21,929 bases of DNA from Dipetalonema caudispina (Eukaryota > Nematoda > Chromadorea > Rhabditida > Onchocercidae): positions 1 to 21,929 of the forward strand of contig JABVXV010000606.1 in the NCBI GenBank assembly GCA_013365325.1, given 5' to 3'. Below are positions 11,521-21,582 of this stretch, piece by piece. How positions within the stretch are numbered: position 1 is the stretch's first letter; every line of letters begins with the position of its first letter. Made by a program: the position numbers and the translations under genes. Below the pieces are notes generated by a model. It made no database searches and was not told where the DNA came from. It was given only the letters and a program-made list of their open reading frames with translations.

Positions 11521-13086
11521 TAATGAAGTAAACCGTCTTTAACCTCGGTAGGGTTAATGGAATGAATGAATTAGAGAAGAGAAGAGAAGAGAGGAGAGAG
11601 GTGGACACGGATGTGACATTAATGCTAAATTGCAGTTGACCATTGCAGAAAATTACCAATCTATTCCTATCTTATACTTATTCTATTTCAGATTATTCTT
11701 ATTCTCTTCCACACTTCTCCTAATTTATCACTTATTCAAACATCGAGGATAATTTTCATCATTCATTTCCTAAATCTCTTTTTTTTTTTTTTTGCTTAAG
11801 CTAAGCTAACAGAAAAACCTTCCTTACTCTTTCTCTCTCTTTCTCATTTTATAACCATCCTTATCCTAAAATATTCCACTGATACATCATGTTAATTTGA
11901 GAAAATCATAATCTTCTGAGTGAAACATAACCAACTGACACAATTATAATACATTAATCAGGATTATCCCTTCATTATCATTATCTCATATGATTTCTTC
12001 TACACTGCAGAAAAATACTTTTGTCCTTAATTATTGCCAAAGATACTGTATTATATTAAAAATTTTTCGCCGAATAATTCATTGAAATTGTAAACATTGC
12101 AAATGTAAAAAATTTTATAACAAATTTATGATAAAAAAAAAAAGCTATTAATATTAAACATTTGTAGGAATGATCCGATATTATCAAAAATGCAAAAGAT
12201 GTGATTATCAATACGTGACCAACGTTAGCATTTACGTGTAATTTACGTGAATTATTGAGTATACTGAACAAATCATTTCAAATTTTTCATACATACGTAC
12301 ATATTCATTAATTTCTACACCGAATTATTATTTTTTTTTTTTGACTTAAACAGTGAAATTTCAGCTGGATTTTATTAAATTTAAATCAATTTTTTTCACT
12401 TCGTCTTTCCAAAAAAAAAAAAAAAAAAAAACAAAAATAATTCAACTATTCAATGAGAGAATTTTATTACAATTCGTAATCCAACAATATTAGCACATAT
12501 TTTTTAGCCAAACAATAAAATCAATGAAAAAAATTGGAAATTTAAGATTTATGACTTTTTCGATTTCATCAAAGTCTAATCTACATAAAATGAAATTTGG
12601 CTATTTTTCCACTGAATTTTCTCTATCATCAATTGAAAGCATTTTATGAAATTACAATCAATAAATTTAAAATATGCATTTGATTAATCAAAATGCATCA
12701 ATTAGCATGAAAAATCATTTGGTACTTTTTTAACTTAAACAAAAAAAAAAAAAAAAACACTCAGTTCAATTATTTTTAAACAAATAACTATCTTACCCTA
12801 AATTCTTAATTGTTTAAGTAATGGAATATTCCTTTCATTTATAATATTTAAATTAGAAATTTATTTTCTAAACTTTGGCTTATTTCAAATATTAAACAAA
12901 TTTAAGCTTACTATTTTCCTTACTTTTTTTCTTTTACTCAATAAGCTTAAATTTATTATTTTTGTTACTTTAAATGTTATTTTTAAATGTTTCACTTTTG
13001 ATATTTCTATCCATTCCAATATTTCTTGTTGTAATACTTCCCTTACTTGTAACATTGATATTTTGTACCAGTAATTTATCATCCAA
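11521..13086. other. intergenic region between the two minus-strand loci
   Basis: The region contains a purine run (GAGAAGAGAAGAGAAGAGAGGAGAGAG) at about 11573-11600, a T run near 11780 and an A run near 12411-12431. Three TACGTG-type hexamers fall within 12210-12250. A minus-strand frame at 12056-12271 starting after a TTGTTCAG acceptor-like site has a stretch (LHVNANVGHVLIITSFAF) that looks slightly gene-like, but nothing joins to it. No gene is called. Confidence 0.55.
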
Positions 13087-13170
13087 TTAGGCCCATTTTT
13101 GTACATGGCCATTGTCCAGGGTACAAAAGATCGTTGCATTAACTAATAGTGAAAAATGTAGCATGCCACT
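13087..13170 (-). pseudogene. SLC17 pseudogene piece 9: TM12 and C-terminal QKWA
   Basis: The phase-matching frame reads SGMLHFSLLVNATIFCTLDN, then GHVQKWA and TAA, close to the family end G..Q.WA. A second frame at the exon start reads WHATFFTIS then stop, and resembles the EW..VF.I that should precede TM12. A one-base shift near 13140 is therefore likely, though the in-phase reading also works without it. Confidence 0.66.
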
Positions 13171-13780
13171 CTGAAATTGTTTCCCAATAAAAAGACATGA
13201 ATTCAAAAAAAAGATCATGATAATTAATGATAAAAAAAAATATCGAAGTTTATAAATTAAAAGGCAGTAGAAGAATTTTTGAATTTTTTTTTTTTAATAT
13301 AAAATGAAAATAACATATTCATTTCCTCTTTTTTCTCAGACTAATTTCAATATTATTTGTAAGTTTTGGTAAGAAAAATTTCCCAGTAATTTAACAAGAA
13401 AAAATTTAAATATACTATCAAACACTTGGCATACATCGAAAAAATCTCCAGCGATGTAATAACCTGCAGAAAATATTCTGAATTCATTTTATCACTAAAA
13501 TTTTCTTTAAATTTTCATTTTTTTCGAATTTTTAATTGTGTTTTTGAAATTTATTATTGTTAGCATTAATATTTTTTTTATTTTTGCTAAATCTATTAAT
13601 TAATCAATGTTTTGTATATATAAATATAACAAAAAAATTTTCTATTTATTCATTTATTGATTTAAAATTTGCATATCAAGTTATTCTCTCAATAGTGCTT
13701 TTTATTATGTGTTTGAATAAAATAAATTTAATTCAGTAAATTTTGCTTAAAAAAATTTATTATTCATAATAAAATACGTC

Positions 13781-14040
13781 GATAATCATAGGATAATGAT
13801 TTGAATCATGATAAATTATCGATGAATTGCATCGTGATAGATGAACTGAGGAGTGGTAATTTATTTACAAACTGATCAGAATAATTTATTTGCAAATTTA
13901 TCTGTAAACTAAATGATGGTAATTTATCTATGAATTGAATGGAAATAATTTTTTTATAAGTTAAGTGATGATAATTTATGCATAAATTGAGTTATGATAG
14001 CTTATCATCAAATTAGATAATGATAATTTATCAGTATATA
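13781..14040. repeat. degenerate ~26-bp minisatellite
   Basis: Roughly nine imperfect copies of a unit close to GATAATTTATCTATAAATTG plus AGTGAT lie end to end, with substitutions and small indels. The array is inside the intron between SLC17 pieces 8 and 9. Confidence 0.7.
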
Positions 14041-14121
14041 ATTTCAATAATAAATTATCTTTTCACCTTTTCATTCCTGTTTTTTAATGCCATTTTTTCA
14101 AATTACCACAAACAACAAATG

Positions 14122-14144
14122 TATTGCTGATCGATTCAGCAATA
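14122..14144. repeat. 9-bp inverted repeat sharing a core with the 14306 hairpin
   Basis: TATTGCTGA and TCAGCAATA flank TCGAT. The TATTGCTGA core recurs in the hairpin arms at 14306-14341, about 190 bp away. Confidence 0.85.
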
Positions 14145-14266
14145 ACTGTTGTTAATTGATCAGTTCATCACTCTGAACATTTTCCTTCCAATGAAAAAGA
14201 AACCTTACATCATAATTTTACTATAGTAATTTCTCATTTTCGAGTTTCTTTGGTTCAAAGTTTAAC

Positions 14267-14511
14267 CATTGAAGTAATTAATCCAACTATCATCAACGAT
14301 GCTAAGATATCAGCAATACATGATAGTGTATTGCTGATATCAAATAGTTGTCCGGCAAATGTTGGTGCAAGGTCCAAATAATTAACCAGATGATCAGCAT
14401 ATGATATACCGGATAAGCCAATAGCTAATGTGAGAACTATAGTGGTAAGTATGGTATCATCACAAGTTAGATAACTGATCGCTATTAGAAAACTACTTTG
14501 ACTGGAAAATG
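14267..14511 (-). pseudogene. SLC17 pseudogene piece 8: TM9 to TM11, N.LDLAP motif
   Basis: It is joined in phase to piece 7 through a TTTTTTCAG acceptor. It reads [15 protein letters not shown], a helix [15 protein letters not shown], then the family signature [20 protein letters not shown] and another helix to GLITSM, ending at GTTAAA. After ISNT relatives have a Gly/Ala helix with a GI..P core. Here the bases form a perfect inverted repeat and encode [11 protein letters not shown] instead. Confidence 0.87.
14306..14341. repeat. perfect 15-bp inverted repeat inside an SLC17 exon
   Basis: The arms GATATCAGCAATACA (14306-14320) and TGTATTGCTGATATC (14327-14341) are exact reverse complements around TGATAG. 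They lie within the coding text for FDIS..CIADI in SLC17 piece 8. Confidence 0.96.
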
Positions 14512-14551
14512 CTGAAAAAAATGGTCGGATAGATAAATAGATGGATAGAGA

Positions 14552-14575
14552 GGGAGAGAGAGAGAGAGAGAGAGA
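14552..14575. repeat. (GA)n dinucleotide microsatellite
   Basis: A GA tract of about eleven units lies in the intron between SLC17 pieces 7 and 8, preceded by a short GATA-like run (AGATAAATAGATGGATAGAG). Confidence 0.93.
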
Positions 14576-15339
14576 AGGAGCAAAAGATATTTCATTAATG
14601 AATTTTCTTTTTCTACAAGAATAAATTGTAAAATTTTAGTAGGAATGCCGAAATCATTCGAGTTATTTTAATGTTTGTACTTAAATACATAATAATATAT
14701 GATAATTATAATGTGTAATAATAGTTTATTATGCTACTGATAATGTACTGAACATCCGATACAGTATGATGATAACTGTAATAAAGCTAATATATTATAA
14801 CTTTAATATCATCAACAGAACTATTTGAATATTTGGTACAGAATATATTTTGGTGATAATGGTAATATTAATACGATTAAGGTATTTTATGAAACATTGG
14901 TAAATATCTCATAATATGTATACGGAAATTAACTATTTTCCAATTTTTTATCTCACTGATAAAGCTGTACCATTTGATTTCACTAATAATTTTCTTTTAT
15001 AAATAAGTTACGATATAATGCCTTAACAATGTTATTATCATTTATTAATAAAATATTGTTAAAGTTAAGTTTTATAAGAAGATATCACTCAAAGGTTACA
15101 ATATAAATAATGATTAAACTGAGCCAATAATTCAAAAGTAAGCAAATAAGTGAAGAAAAAAAAAACAACTGATCAGATGGTTAATTGAATAAAAAAAGGG
15201 AAAAGAAATGAGTTAATAATTAGCAAAATAAACAAATAATTCATAGAACTGCAAACAACTAATTAATGAAAAAGCCAAATAATTAGCCAAAGAAAGTTAA
15301 TTATAACAGTTAAATTATTCTAAGACCGCTTTTGCTTAC

Positions 15340-15512
15340 CAATAATTATTGCTAATCGTCGATTATTAACTGTTGATAATCAATCAGCATTACGTATCTT
15401 ATCAGATATAATACCACTAGCAATGATATCAATGCAATATGATAAATATGGTAAAGCAGCTAGCATATCCATTTGTAAAATTATTTTAACAAATTGAAAT
15501 TGCAAGCCTAGT
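15340..15512 (-). pseudogene. SLC17 pseudogene piece 7: TM8 with in-frame TGA
   Basis: The acceptor is CTTTTAG and the donor a perfect GTAAGC. The frame reads LQMDMLAALPYLSYCIDIIA, then SGIISDKIRNAD, TGA, LSTVNNRRLAIIIG. The ALPYL motif, the acidic/basic MFS loop (SDKIR) and LST..RR are hallmarks. The TGA is at 15382-15380, and coding similarity clearly resumes after it, so it is not the natural end. Confidence 0.83.
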
Positions 15513-15852
15513 CTAAAAGTAAGTAATCATTTTATAGCCTTAAAGTTTTATGGTATTGCTAATATCGATAGTTCTAGTAATTTAAGTATTTTTAATCCAG
15601 GTATTCCTTTTCAGTAGTAATTTATATTAAAATAAAATCTTTATTCTACTCTTAAAGTACTATAAAATTGTAATTGAAATAAATGAATTGGAAATAATAA
15701 TAAGGTAAATTTTAAATTTCTAATTATTTTGCTTTTTGTTATTATAATATTTGTCAATTCCTCGTTTGTCTTTTTTTTTTTTTTTTCGTTGCAATTAATG
15801 AAAGGTTGGAAAACTAAAGAAATTAAGTAATCAATGTGCGGATTTAATTTGC

Positions 15853-15941
15853 ATTCCGCGGATATCGTTTAGAAATGTTGGCAAACATGTCATCAACATG
15901 TTTGCATCAAAATCATTGATCCAATGAGCTGCAAGATTGGC
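15853..15941 (-). pseudogene. SLC17 pseudogene piece 6: TM7 and the LPTF motif
   Basis: After TCAAATTTAG the frame reads [20 protein letters not shown], then PTFLNDIRG. This matches family text AH...W..Y.LLT.LPT(Y/F)L.D. No GT follows before a stop; the only phase-compatible donor is GC (GGAAT|GCAAAT). That could be a GC-AG intron or a decayed GT site. Confidence 0.7.
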
Positions 15942-16800
15942 CTAAATTTGACATCATCGTGTTATTACCACCTGAAATGTACCTGAAATATTTTCCCTCC
16001 CATTTCTGTAATTTCCAACCGGATTAATATATCGGTGATTTACAAATAAACAGTATTATTAGCACTCGAAAGATCGATGATTATTGTATGTTCATTGCTT
16101 ACAGTACCGATATTTTTTTCTTTTTCTTAATATTTCTTTCTTTCCCCTTTGCTTAATTTCTCATCAGATTGATATTTTGAAAATTTGCAGACAGCACTAT
16201 GTCTATGCTCCTCAATTAGCTGAGCTAAAACTTAATTAGCTAATCATTAGCTAAAATTACCACACAACAGCTTAATATAACAGGAGGATCATTTGAGAAG
16301 AAGTTATCTAAAAAACTAAAAAATGATTTCAGGTTATATCCTAGGATCAAACTAGAAAGAAATGTAGAAAAATGCTGCATACTAGATAATACAAAATTTC
16401 ATACGATATATTGGAAAATCGCAGATTAAATACAATATTGTTGTAAAATCTCTCGGGAAAATATTCTTCCCAAGTGATAATAAGTAATAATTATTTCATG
16501 TTTGATTTCTTAATAGCTGAATATTTGAGCGAATTAATGACACATTTACATTCCTTTTGTGATATATATCGCTATTGACTTGATATATTGGCCACATATC
16601 AAAACCATAATATCGGCCATAATAAAGCAGCAAATCCTTAACACATACCATTCATTCATATTTCCAAAATTATTTCTAAACTGTTCATTTTATTAATTTT
16701 GAATTGAAATAAAAATACAATCACTTTATATACAAAATGAAATTCATTCGAAATTGCATATTTCAGTATGATAACTTAAAGTTATAATAATATGTTACAC

Positions 16801-16871
16801 AGATATATTTTACGATATACAGTACTACGAACGAGTAGTTGCGACGGTATACCGTATAATCTGACATAGTA
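16801..16871 (-). pseudogene. possible SLC17 pseudogene piece 5: cytosolic loop to TM7
   Basis: The frame around ESISQYYVRLYGIPSQLLV and RSTVY resembles the family's IS..E..YI....IPW..I..S..V segment, and it lies in the right order. The match is weak, the phase does not close cleanly with the next piece, and an imperfect inverted repeat covers the same bases, so this call is tentative. Confidence 0.33.
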
Positions 16872-16882
16872 CTGTGATATCG
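16813..16882. repeat. imperfect inverted repeat with an internal palindrome
   Basis: The arms CGATATACAGTACTA (16813-16827) and TAGTACTGTGATATCG (16867-16882) pair over 15 bases with a one-base indel. The spacer contains the 12-bp palindrome ACGGTATACCGT (16844-16855). It overlaps the tentative SLC17 piece 5. Confidence 0.85.
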
Positions 16883-17125
16883 ATTCGACAGTAAGAAAAA
16901 AAGATACAAAGATTGTTTTATCATTCGTAACAAAATTCAAAAATTCGAAAAAACGGAAGGTTTTTTTTATCATATTATTACTCCTACTCATTATTTGAAT
17001 GAAGCTTATAGCAATTAGTTCTGAAGATTTTTGCACCAAACTAGGAAATCTGATTTTTTCGTCAGTTCATTGATAATTTAACTAATTTTTAAAGTTGGAG
17101 AACTAAAAAAAGAAAATAAATTCAC

Positions 17126-17183
17126 CAACTACATAGTACAATGGTGGTCATCCTCTAGCAAAATCATAATTTGCATGACAGAG
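17126..17183 (-). pseudogene. SLC17 pseudogene piece 4: TM6 with Trp-to-stop change
   Basis: The acceptor GTATCAG is in phase 0 with the previous donor. The frame reads LCHANYDFARG, TGA, PPLYYVVG. Relatives have GW..(I/L)FY(V/I).G here, so the TGA at 17150-17148 replaces the conserved Trp codon TGG by one base. It ends at a GTGAAT donor. Confidence 0.55.
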
Positions 17184-17605
17184 CTGATACGGACATCATT
17201 GATACGTTACCTATTTAATTACCTAAAAATGTAATATAATTTATAAAACCAAAAAAAAAAACAAGTAATTACAGCACTATTACGTATCTGTTAATAAGTA
17301 ATTTTATTAAAGTTAAGAAAATATACACTTATGGAATTTGAAATATTTCATTTTTGTAATCATTTACACTAAATATCCATTTCATATCTATGAGTAATTA
17401 TCACTTGATTCAAACGTATTGTGTAGCATCTCTTCCGGTTGTACTATGACAAGATATCGGAAATGAACATTCTGAATATAGCTCATATCTAAATAAGATC
17501 CTATTGCTTTCAATTCTAATAGCTAACCGACATAAATCAAATATATTTCTGTCGGCTTTTTCAAAGTAATTCTGAAATTTAGTCCCAGCTAGCCAACATA
17601 ATTAC

Positions 17606-17740
17606 CATTTTCCTGGACTGAATATTATGAAAAGATGAAGCATAATACTTGCTAGAATATGCTATACGAAACATAAGACTTGTCTCTTTTGGTGATGTCC
17701 AATGGGCCAATAATGAATATAACGATGGATATATTAGTCC
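17606..17740 (-). pseudogene. SLC17 pseudogene piece 3: TM4/TM5 signature
   Basis: Following ATTTTAG the frame reads GLIYPSLYSLLAHWTSPKE, a close match to the family pattern QG..YP....L...W.PP.E, joined in phase 0 to GLLQ of the previous piece. It continues through RIAYSSKYY to a GTAATT donor. The C-terminal third (ASSFHNIQSRKM) no longer resembles the Gly-rich helix expected there. Confidence 0.75.
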
Positions 17741-17950
17741 CTAAAATTAAAATTTAAAAATTTCAAAGTACGATGAAGAAACAACATAAACTAATATCAA
17801 ATCATTCATAGTGATAAATGATAATGTTTATTACTGATTGATTGACTTCAGTTCAAATTATCACTTGATAAAGGAGATAATGTAGTATTTGGTACTTGAT
17901 AAGGTATAAAAAATATTATTTTCAAGTTTTGAAAGTAAGAATTATTACCT

Positions 17951-18187
17951 TCAATTTTTAAACTTAAAATAAATACTGCCTTAAAAGTTAAAAATTGAAA
18001 AAAGATACAGTCTTGAAATTTTCAAATTAAATAAGACATCATGCTATCGCTAAATTCCTACATTAAAATAAATATTATCTTTAAAATTGATAATGAAAAA
18101 AAGATACTATTTTCAAATTTGCGAATACAATCATCAAATTTCTAAATTAAAACAAATATTTTTCTTAAAGTTTGAAATTAAAAAAAG
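17951..18187. repeat. degenerate tandem repeat, period about 84-99 bp
   Basis: Three diverged copies start near 17951, 18050 and 18135. They share TTAAAATAAATA, then CTTAAAA, then a TGAAAAAAGATAC block and TTCAAATT; the third copy is truncated. The array sits in the intron between SLC17 pieces 2 and 3. Confidence 0.65.
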
Positions 18188-18217
18188 GAAATAAAATGAA
18201 AAAGGAAATTAACATAC

Positions 18218-18471
18218 TTGTAATAATCCAATGATAACTCGTACGATCATAAAAAAATAAACATTTGTATTAGCAATAAATGGTGAAATAAATGTTAAGA
18301 AAGTGTTTGTTAAAATGGCAAAACCAATAAACAATTTTGAACCATAATTAAATGATAAATATTTGCTAACCATTTTTGTAGCCAAATAACTCCAAAAAAA
18401 AAAAAAAAAAAATGAACTTAGTATTGAACTTTATAATGCTTTTGACCATAATAAATAATTGTTAATAATAT
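18218..18471 (-). pseudogene. SLC17 pseudogene piece 2: TM2 to TM4 with stop and poly-Phe run
   Basis: The piece reads NYLLWSKAL, stop, SSILSSF, then a run of 19 T bases (six Phe codons in frame), WSYLATKMVSKY, TM3 (FIGFAILTNTFLTFISPFI) and TM4 to GLLQ. It ends at GTATGT in phase 0. The TAA at 18433-18431 sits where relatives carry a sense codon, often Gln. The T run lies inside TM2 and keeps the frame, so it is not intronic by phase. An alternative acceptor at 18390 (TTTGGAG) would skip both the stop and TM2. Confidence 0.72.
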
Positions 18472-19112
18472 CTTAGTAAATGACAGGAAAAATTAATATC
18501 ACTTCATTCATTCTTATCAAATTTTCCTTGAATACACATTTAATTAAAATATATTAGAAGTTGAAAAAGAAAGAAAAAGAAAAGTTAGCTAAAAATTTTA
18601 GTTTTAAAAAATCAAAAAAATTGGCCAAATTAAACAAGAAAAAAAAAAAAGATCCTATAAAAGCTAAAAGAAATAGTTTCAATGATAATTGAAGTTTTTT
18701 TTTTTTTCCCTGCTTACGAATTCAATTATTTTGATTTATAAATCAAAAAAAAAAGAGAAAATTTTTAAGCTTTAAAAAATATACTTTTTTATTATACATT
18801 TAATCTATTCTATTTATTACATTCAAAAATATTTTTTTTAGTTAAGTTAATTGATTTTTTCAAGTATATTTTTGTTAATCTTTAACTAAATAATAAATCT
18901 AAAAGGAAAAAAAAAAAAAAAACAAATGTGTAAAACAAATTTTAAAGTATTCCATTTCTTTTGTATTTCATATTATATTACATCAGTAATTTTACAGCTA
19001 AACATTCAATGAAAATTAATCGAATTAATCAATATTATCTATCTCTAATCATTGTATACTTTTGTTAAAACAATAAGTATTGCACATTAACAACAAAACT
19101 TTAAGATGAAAC

Positions 19113-19292
19113 AAGTATTTGCAGGAGCAGTGGAATTTTCAACACAAATATTTTTTGTTGCATTTCCTTCATATCGGATAACAGTAGCATTTACAATGTA
19201 AACATATGTAAAACTAAGATTATTACGTATAAACAATAATTCTCATCAAATAAGCCATAAAGGATAGATTTATTCTGTTGAACAAAATAATT
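19113..19292 (-). pseudogene. SLC17 pseudogene piece 1: TM1 and first lumenal loop, frameshifted
   Basis: After a CAAATTGCAG acceptor one frame reads FNRINLSFMAYLMRIIVY. Moving by one base at about 19228 gives RNNLSFTYVYIVNATVIRY and a loop with several N-glycosylation sequons (NAT twice, NST) and two cysteines. The two frames join into a normal SLC17 TM1 and loop only if one extra A is ignored. Without that, the downstream frame is closed by TGA just upstream. Confidence 0.68.
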
Positions 19293-21582
19293 CTGCAATT
19301 TGAATAAACTTATTCAAATTTTGAAAATCAAAAAGAAAAGAAAAGGAAAAACAAAAGAATTTTTTGATAGTTCTATGATTGGTAGATAAATATGTTAGAA
19401 AAATTAAAAAGTGATTTAAAATGAAGAGAATAAAATTATCCGAAATGGTTTTTTTGCTATTCAAGCCTCTTTTTTGCATTACTACAGAGACATTGGTAAA
19501 ATAATTGGAACTAGTATTTAAATAAATGAAATGAATAATACCTTTGCTAGAAAATAATATGTAAATTATTCATCAAAACTATCTCATAAAAGGATTTAAA
19601 ATATGATAAAAAATAAATATTTTATATTATGTTACGTGTTATTGAAAAAGATTAATGGAAAAACAAAAAAAGCATTTACTATAATTATTGGAATTATCAA
19701 AAGTGTACTGCTTCGTGGAAAAAAAATCGTTATTTAATGGAATTAATAAATGATAAGAGCAAATATGACAAATTTCGATGCCAAATAAAAAATTTCAATA
19801 ATATGCAAATAACTCAATTTTACAGGAATATAACATTTGCTGGCATACATGGAGAAAAAAAAAATCTTATCAAGTAATATAAAATGAATTAGAAATGGAA
19901 TTCGAAAGAAAATTTAAATTTCAATAAAGAAATGAAAAAAATATTACCATAATTTTTATTTCATTTCACCCATAATTGCTTAATTGTTTGGATGATTGTT
20001 TGAATGAATTATGCATATTATACTTTCATTTTTGCATGTATCATTTAATTAATTTTTAATTTAAGAATTTATTAATAATTCAACAACCAAACTGAGCAAA
20101 TATAATTTTAATCACACTTAAATGTATTGGTCAGACGAGTAAATTATCGAATTTAGAATGAATCAATAAAATGAAAAAGATCGAAATTAAGGGGGAAAAA
20201 AAGAAACTAAATTAAAATTAAAAGTAAGTGATTGTAAAAATGTATTTTTATCTTCTAATCATTTAAAACTCGAATAATTTTTGGAAAAAAAATACAAAAT
20301 TTATTGTTTTTTCATATTTTTTTCATTTAAAAATAAAAGAATTGCTAATTTTAGATAATATACAATGAATATATTTCTAATTACATAAATTTTCGTTGAA
20401 TAATTAATTATTCTAAATTATTTGATCGCATAGTATTAATCGTTGAGTTTATTTATTTTATCATTTTGACAGATTAACTTATCATCAATTACGATTTGTA
20501 CATAAAACCTCTGGCATACTAATCATTTTCATTATATGATAAAATTTATTAACTCATTTTGCATAAATAAACATATTTATAATACTTATTAGGCAAAAAG
20601 ATAAACTGAAAATATTATTTACTGATGAATTTCCATGGATATTTTTAAGAAATTTAAATTATTTTGAAGGAACAATTGACCAATTATTAAAATCTTTCAA
20701 TAGTTATTTGATTTTTTTTTCTTTACATTGTTAATTTTTATTGTAATGTAAAATAATTTTGAAGTATAATTGATTCTTATTATTTTTCCATTTATTTTTT
20801 CTTTCAATAAAATATACTTCTACAAAATGTATAGCAATCGATGAGAGTTTTAATAAATTAATCACCTAGAAGTTATGTCTTATACCGAAAAGTGATAATC
20901 ATTATAATTATAAGTTAAGATTATCACAGACAGCAGATAATTAGGATTAATTAAGGATACGCGTAACTAATAGTTAATATTATGATTAAGGAGAAAAATC
21001 AGTTAATTGAATATGTTTAGTCATAAGTTATGATTTGCTGCTAATTTCATATTTGTACAAACACAATTATCAATTCAATATGATAAGTAATAATGAGAAT
21101 AGATGATAGTTGTAGTAATTGTGTATGTTTTAGATTAACTAGCCAGATAGACCTAAAATATTATGATAAGTTGAAAAGTGATAAAGGTGGATATGATAAG
21201 AAATAATTTTAAATTGACAAAAAAATATTTGATCATGTTTGTAAACATAGAAATTTAATGTAGAAAAGAAAGGATTAATAAAAAGGGGGAGCAATAGTTT
21301 TTCTAAAATCAATTGAATTAATTAATAAACTAAATGATTTTTTCTTAATATAATCAACAACGAATATTGTTTACCTTTCTAAAGTAAGGATATTATTTTA
21401 GCAAGAAATATTTAAATATTTCACTTTAATTTACTCGTTAATTTCATCTTTGTTTGAATTAAAAATATATAATTCTAATGTTTATAAATGATCGAAATTG
21501 AGGTATTAATTCATACAAATTTAGATAGGCATATATATATATATATATATATATGGAATATTAATTTATTGAATATTTTTAG
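19293..21582. other. AT-rich intergenic sequence, no gene seen
   Basis: The region should hold the 5' end of the SLC17 remnant and the upstream part of the plus-strand gene, but no start exon could be supported for either. A minus-strand 69-codon frame at 19270-19479 runs through the pyrimidine tract before SLC17 piece 1 and has no GT donor, so it is not a first exon. An (AT)n run is annotated separately. Confidence 0.5.
21531..21554. repeat. (AT)n dinucleotide microsatellite
   Basis: About twelve AT units lie some 30 bp upstream of the splice acceptor of the plus-strand gene at the right edge. Confidence 0.95.

Larger units (their letters stand above)
13087..19292 (-). pseudogene. SLC17-family (MFS anion/phosphate transporter) pseudogene
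   Basis: Nine pieces in family order: 19292-19113, 18471-18218, 17740-17606, 17183-17126, 16871-16801, 15941-15853, 15512-15340, 14511-14267, 13170-13087. Diagnostic parts are RNNLSFTYV (end of TM1), WSKAL-stop-SSILSSF (TM2), SYLATKMVSKY (MFS loop 2-3), VRVIIGLLQ then GLIYPSLYSLLAHWTSPKE (TM4/5), [21 protein letters not shown] and [20 protein letters not shown], ending GHVQKWA. Members are 12-TM secondary transporters of organic anions, phosphate or vesicular glutamate. In-frame stops lie at 18433-18431 (TAA), 17150-17148 (TGA, where the family has Trp) and 15382-15380 (TGA). A one-base shift in TM1 and probably another in TM12 add to the damage, and one donor is GC. The first coding exon was not found. 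Sequencing error could explain one lesion but hardly all. Confidence 0.8.

Noticed and set aside
12056..12271. 71-codon minus-strand ORF with a hydrophobic stretch (VLIITSFAFLIISD)
   Set aside because: It has an acceptor-like TTCAG nearby but no partner exon and no recognisable family. It is noted in the intergenic entry but not called.
12885..13139. 84-codon minus-strand ORF starting MQRSFVPWTMAMYKNG
   Set aside because: It is an out-of-frame shadow of SLC17 piece 9, whose proper frame ends GHVQKWA.
17402..17571. A 53-codon minus-strand frame after an AAATTTCAG acceptor (NYFEKADRNIFDLCR onward) inside the SLC17 locus
   Set aside because: No similarity to the transporter is visible, and pieces 3 and 4 join in phase without it. 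A chance frame in an intron is the simpler view.
19106..19201. 31-codon plus-strand ORF (MKQVFAGAVEFSTQIFF onward)
   Set aside because: It is antisense to the lumenal loop of SLC17 piece 1, which explains its higher complexity.
13087..19292. Reassigned TGA codon (TGA read as Trp) as an explanation for the stops
   Set aside because: The neighbouring astacin-like gene and the SLC17 pieces themselves use TGG for Trp, the gene also carries a TAA, and frameshifts are present as well.
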